Assembly (NCBI GenBank): GCA_963170055.1
Contig: CAUJGJ010000483.1
Location: forward strand, 1,436,117 to 1,453,616
Source: Halisarca cf. caerulea
Taxonomy: Eukaryota; Porifera; Demospongiae; Chondrillida; Halisarcidae
Reading direction: 5' to 3'
Length of the DNA stretch: 17,500 nt
Under the pieces are notes generated by a model. That model was not told the DNA's origin, made no database searches, and worked only from the letters and a program-made list of their open reading frames with translations. The position numbers and the translations under genes were made by a program. Positions 16,930-17,500 of the stretch are shown here, in pieces (positions within the stretch are counted from its first letter, which is position 1; every line of letters begins with the position of its first letter).

Positions 16930-17500
16930 ATGTGTGTCTGTGTTTTTTTTTGTGTGTGTCTGTGTTTGCATGCACTTGTACACCTTTTTTCACTGTAAAT
17001 ATATGTACGTATACACCACAGCCACATCTTCCAAACAGTGTGTATACAGTATCTACGTAATTGTTACAGCAGAGCCAGAAATAGCTGCCTGCCATCTGCC
17101 ATTTTCTGAGCAAAACATGAATATGGCTGACCAAAATTGGGTTGGATCAGCCATTTGAGTGACTAAACAACTGAGAGCTGAGTGTCCGTTATTGGCTATT
17201 ACAGTTAAATGCCCATTTGTTTTGCCAATCTCAAGGTTTAGTGCTAGAGATTCCTTTTCTATTTGTATGTACACATGTATATGTACGTACATACATAATC
17301 TCCGATAGTCAGAAATGGCTGACCAATCTTCAAAATGTCCTGCCAACGTAATACTGGGTCAGCCATTTGTCCTAGCAAAGGTCAAATGCTAATTCTACCA
17401 CTGGTACAGTACATGGTAGAATAATGTAGTGTTCTGTTGATACATCTTCAAAGGAATATTTTCTCACTGTTGTTTCCAGGCATTACAACTAGTACATCAA
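13215..17500 (+). CDS. EMI and EGF-repeat receptor, 5' part of gene (incomplete at window end)
   Basis: Exons: 13215-13351, 13748-13849, 13954-14036, 15140-15235, 15590-15688, 16680-16775, and 17480 onward. All junctions keep phase. Predicted product: signal peptide (hydrophobic [18 protein letters not shown], cleaved near residue 29); a short Cys-containing linker; EMI domain (48-106, with Cys48, 68, 76, 91, 95, 96, 106); and three EGF-like repeats (110-138, 142-171, 175-203), each C-x3-C-x5-C-x4-C-x-C-x(6-8)-C with a WTGS(N/T/R)C ending. A stalk then begins ITTSTS at the window edge. EMI followed by EGF repeats is the N-terminal layout of MEGF10/11 and PEAR1, which act in engulfment and adhesion. 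However, the nearest relative visible is the kinase gene upstream, which shares the first three exons and their phases, so a TM and kinase are likely downstream. ATG 13215 or 13230 could start; both have A at -3. Confidence 0.82.
13417..13428. repeat. Poly-G run in gene 2 intron 1
   Basis: Twelve consecutive G residues; the length may be affected by sequencing error. It lies in an intron, so no frame depends on it. Confidence 0.9.
13748..13849 (+). CDS. Gene 2 exon 2: EMI domain first half
   Basis: Acceptor AATATTTTAG, donor GG|GTGAGT. It encodes [24 protein letters not shown] and RRCSRT. The Cys...Cys-x-x-Trp...Arg-Arg-Cys arrangement is that of EMI domains. Confidence 0.8.
13954..14036 (+). 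CDS. Gene 2 exon 3: EMI domain second half
   Basis: Acceptor TACGTAG, donor C|GTAAGT. It encodes [20 protein letters not shown] and then LSGTSCI. The YR-x-V-x-R-Y start, adjacent cysteines, Gly and final Cys closely match the EMI C-terminal consensus (YR...CCPGW...C). Confidence 0.85.
14086..14300. mobile_element. 215-bp MITE in gene 2 intron 3
   Basis: The left end TACCGTATATGCTTTAATAT, continuing TCATG, is matched by the reverse complement of the right end, TACCATATATGCTTTAATAT. Inside there is a second inverted pair, ACTTCGC near the left and GCGAAAGT near the right. No ORF. No clear target duplication. Confidence 0.78.
14527..14682. mobile_element. Family-A MITE, third copy, gene 2 intron 3
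   Basis: GTAAAACCTTTTCTAATCCG at the left, then GGGGCTTG, GATTAGGAGG, ATTACAGAGTGACTCTTG, CATACTCTTAAGATGGTGAC and GATTAGGGAGACTG, in the same order as the copy at 5904-6247 but without its nested insert. This copy provides the clean empty site. Confidence 0.75.
15140..15235 (+). CDS. Gene 2 exon 4: EGF-like repeat 1
   Basis: Acceptor AATTTTACAG, donor C|GTGTGT. It encodes [27 protein letters not shown] and ET, one complete six-cysteine EGF module. Phase 1 at both ends. Confidence 0.9.
15359..15439. mobile_element. Short family-A-related hairpin, gene 2 intron 4
   Basis: TACAGCGACACCTCTGTAAT at the left is imperfectly matched by the reverse complement of the right end (GTGGAACCTTCCTAATGTGA). 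The core is only about 80 bp. It is a decayed or minimal relative of family A. Confidence 0.5.
15590..15688 (+). CDS. Gene 2 exon 5: EGF-like repeat 2
   Basis: Acceptor GTCCCTCTTTAG, donor C|GTATGT. It encodes [19 protein letters not shown] and [10 protein letters not shown]. Six cysteines, phase 1 at both ends. The NGG turn between Cys2 and Cys3 is typical of EGF modules. Confidence 0.92.
15820..16072 (+). repeat. Pyrimidine tract (CCCTCTCT-type) in gene 2 intron 5
   Basis: About 250 bases nearly all C and T, with a regular TCTCCCTCCC unit around 15975-16025. ORFs over it (Ser/Pro/Leu on +, Arg/Glu/Gly on -) are artefacts. Such tracts can adopt triplex structures. Confidence 0.93.
16288..16701. 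repeat. Palindromic and tandem rearrangement carrying copies of an EGF exon splice acceptor
   Basis: Bases TAATTCTCTTCTATAG followed by CGGTGTGCACTCCTGAATGT occur forward with the CGG at 16305, 16541 and 16680 (the last being the real exon 6), and inverted within 16411-16503. Arms 16411-16503 and 16505-16597 form a 93-base near-perfect palindrome with a 1-base centre at 16504. The forward copies are joined by a shared AT-rich piece containing CAGGAATCTAATAAA and ATAGAATCTCATAATTCTC. Confidence 0.88.
16680..16775 (+). CDS. Gene 2 exon 6: EGF-like repeat 3
   Basis: Acceptor TTCTCTTCTATAG, donor GAAG|GTACGT. It encodes [19 protein letters not shown] and AAGWTGSRC. Six cysteines, phase 1 at both ends. 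The acceptor and the first 22 coding bases are also present twice upstream in the same orientation and once inverted (see the rearranged block). Confidence 0.9.
16818..16962. repeat. TG microsatellite, gene 2 intron 6
   Basis: Interrupted TG array with TACATG, TCAATG and a run of eight or more T. ORFs over it are artefacts. Confidence 0.95.
17067..17403 (-). mobile_element. 340-bp MITE (family B), second copy, inverted
   Basis: Begins CAGCAGAGCCAGAAATAGCT after TTA and ends ...AATTCTACCACTG. The reverse complement aligns along its whole length with 12664-13004. The two ends are imperfect inverted repeats of each other (CAG...AGAA(A/T)TAGC). It lies inside gene 2 intron 6, about 75 bases before the next acceptor. 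Confidence 0.8.
17480..17500 (+). CDS. Gene 2 exon 7 (start only): Ser/Thr stalk
   Basis: The acceptor TGTTGTTTCCAG is followed by 21 bases reading G|ITTSTS in the phase required by exon 6. The composition resembles the stalk before the membrane helix of the upstream kinase (PTSTS). Cut by the window end. Confidence 0.55.

Overview
This is eukaryotic DNA, almost certainly from an animal and most likely from an early-branching one such as a sponge. The reasons are multi-exon genes with GT-AG introns of about 75-1050 bases, a receptor-type tyrosine kinase with an unusual extracellular part, EMI and EGF-like modules (animal extracellular modules), many short inverted-repeat transposons and very large CA/TG microsatellites. 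The species cannot be named from the sequence.

Two related genes lie head to tail on the + strand. Gene 1 (2433-10184) can be assembled completely. Its 15 exons join with consistent reading phase into a 573-residue protein: signal peptide, one divergent EMI-like domain, a short Ser/Thr-rich stalk, one membrane helix, a tyrosine-rich juxtamembrane region and a complete tyrosine kinase domain with every catalytic motif. Gene 2 (13215 to beyond the window end) has the same first three exons (signal peptide, EMI first half, EMI second half) with identical intron phases (2, 2, 1). It continues with three one-exon EGF-like repeats and the start of a Ser/Thr-rich stalk. The window ends where gene 1 would predict a membrane helix and kinase, so gene 2 is probably a longer paralogue: EMI, three EGFs and probably a TM-kinase.

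Layout: 1-2432 holds microsatellites and non-coding DNA. 2433-10184 is the EMI receptor kinase, with CA arrays and MITEs in its introns. 10185-11360 is a cluster of hairpin elements and an AT tract. 11360-11890 is a CpG-richer block with a TATA-like sequence and short minus-strand ORFs, possibly the 5' end of an unassigned gene. 11890-13214 holds a TG array and a 340-bp transposon copy. 13215-17500 is gene 2, with MITEs, a long pyrimidine tract, a palindromic rearrangement that copied a splice acceptor with the first bases of an EGF exon, a TG array, and a second, inverted copy of the 340-bp element.

The most notable points are the EMI-to-tyrosine-kinase fusion as a tandem receptor pair, phase 1-1 EGF exons that distinguish the two genes without disturbing the frame, the duplicated splice acceptors in gene 2, a nested transposon insertion that can be dated against its own relatives in the window, and a probable GC-AG first intron in gene 1.
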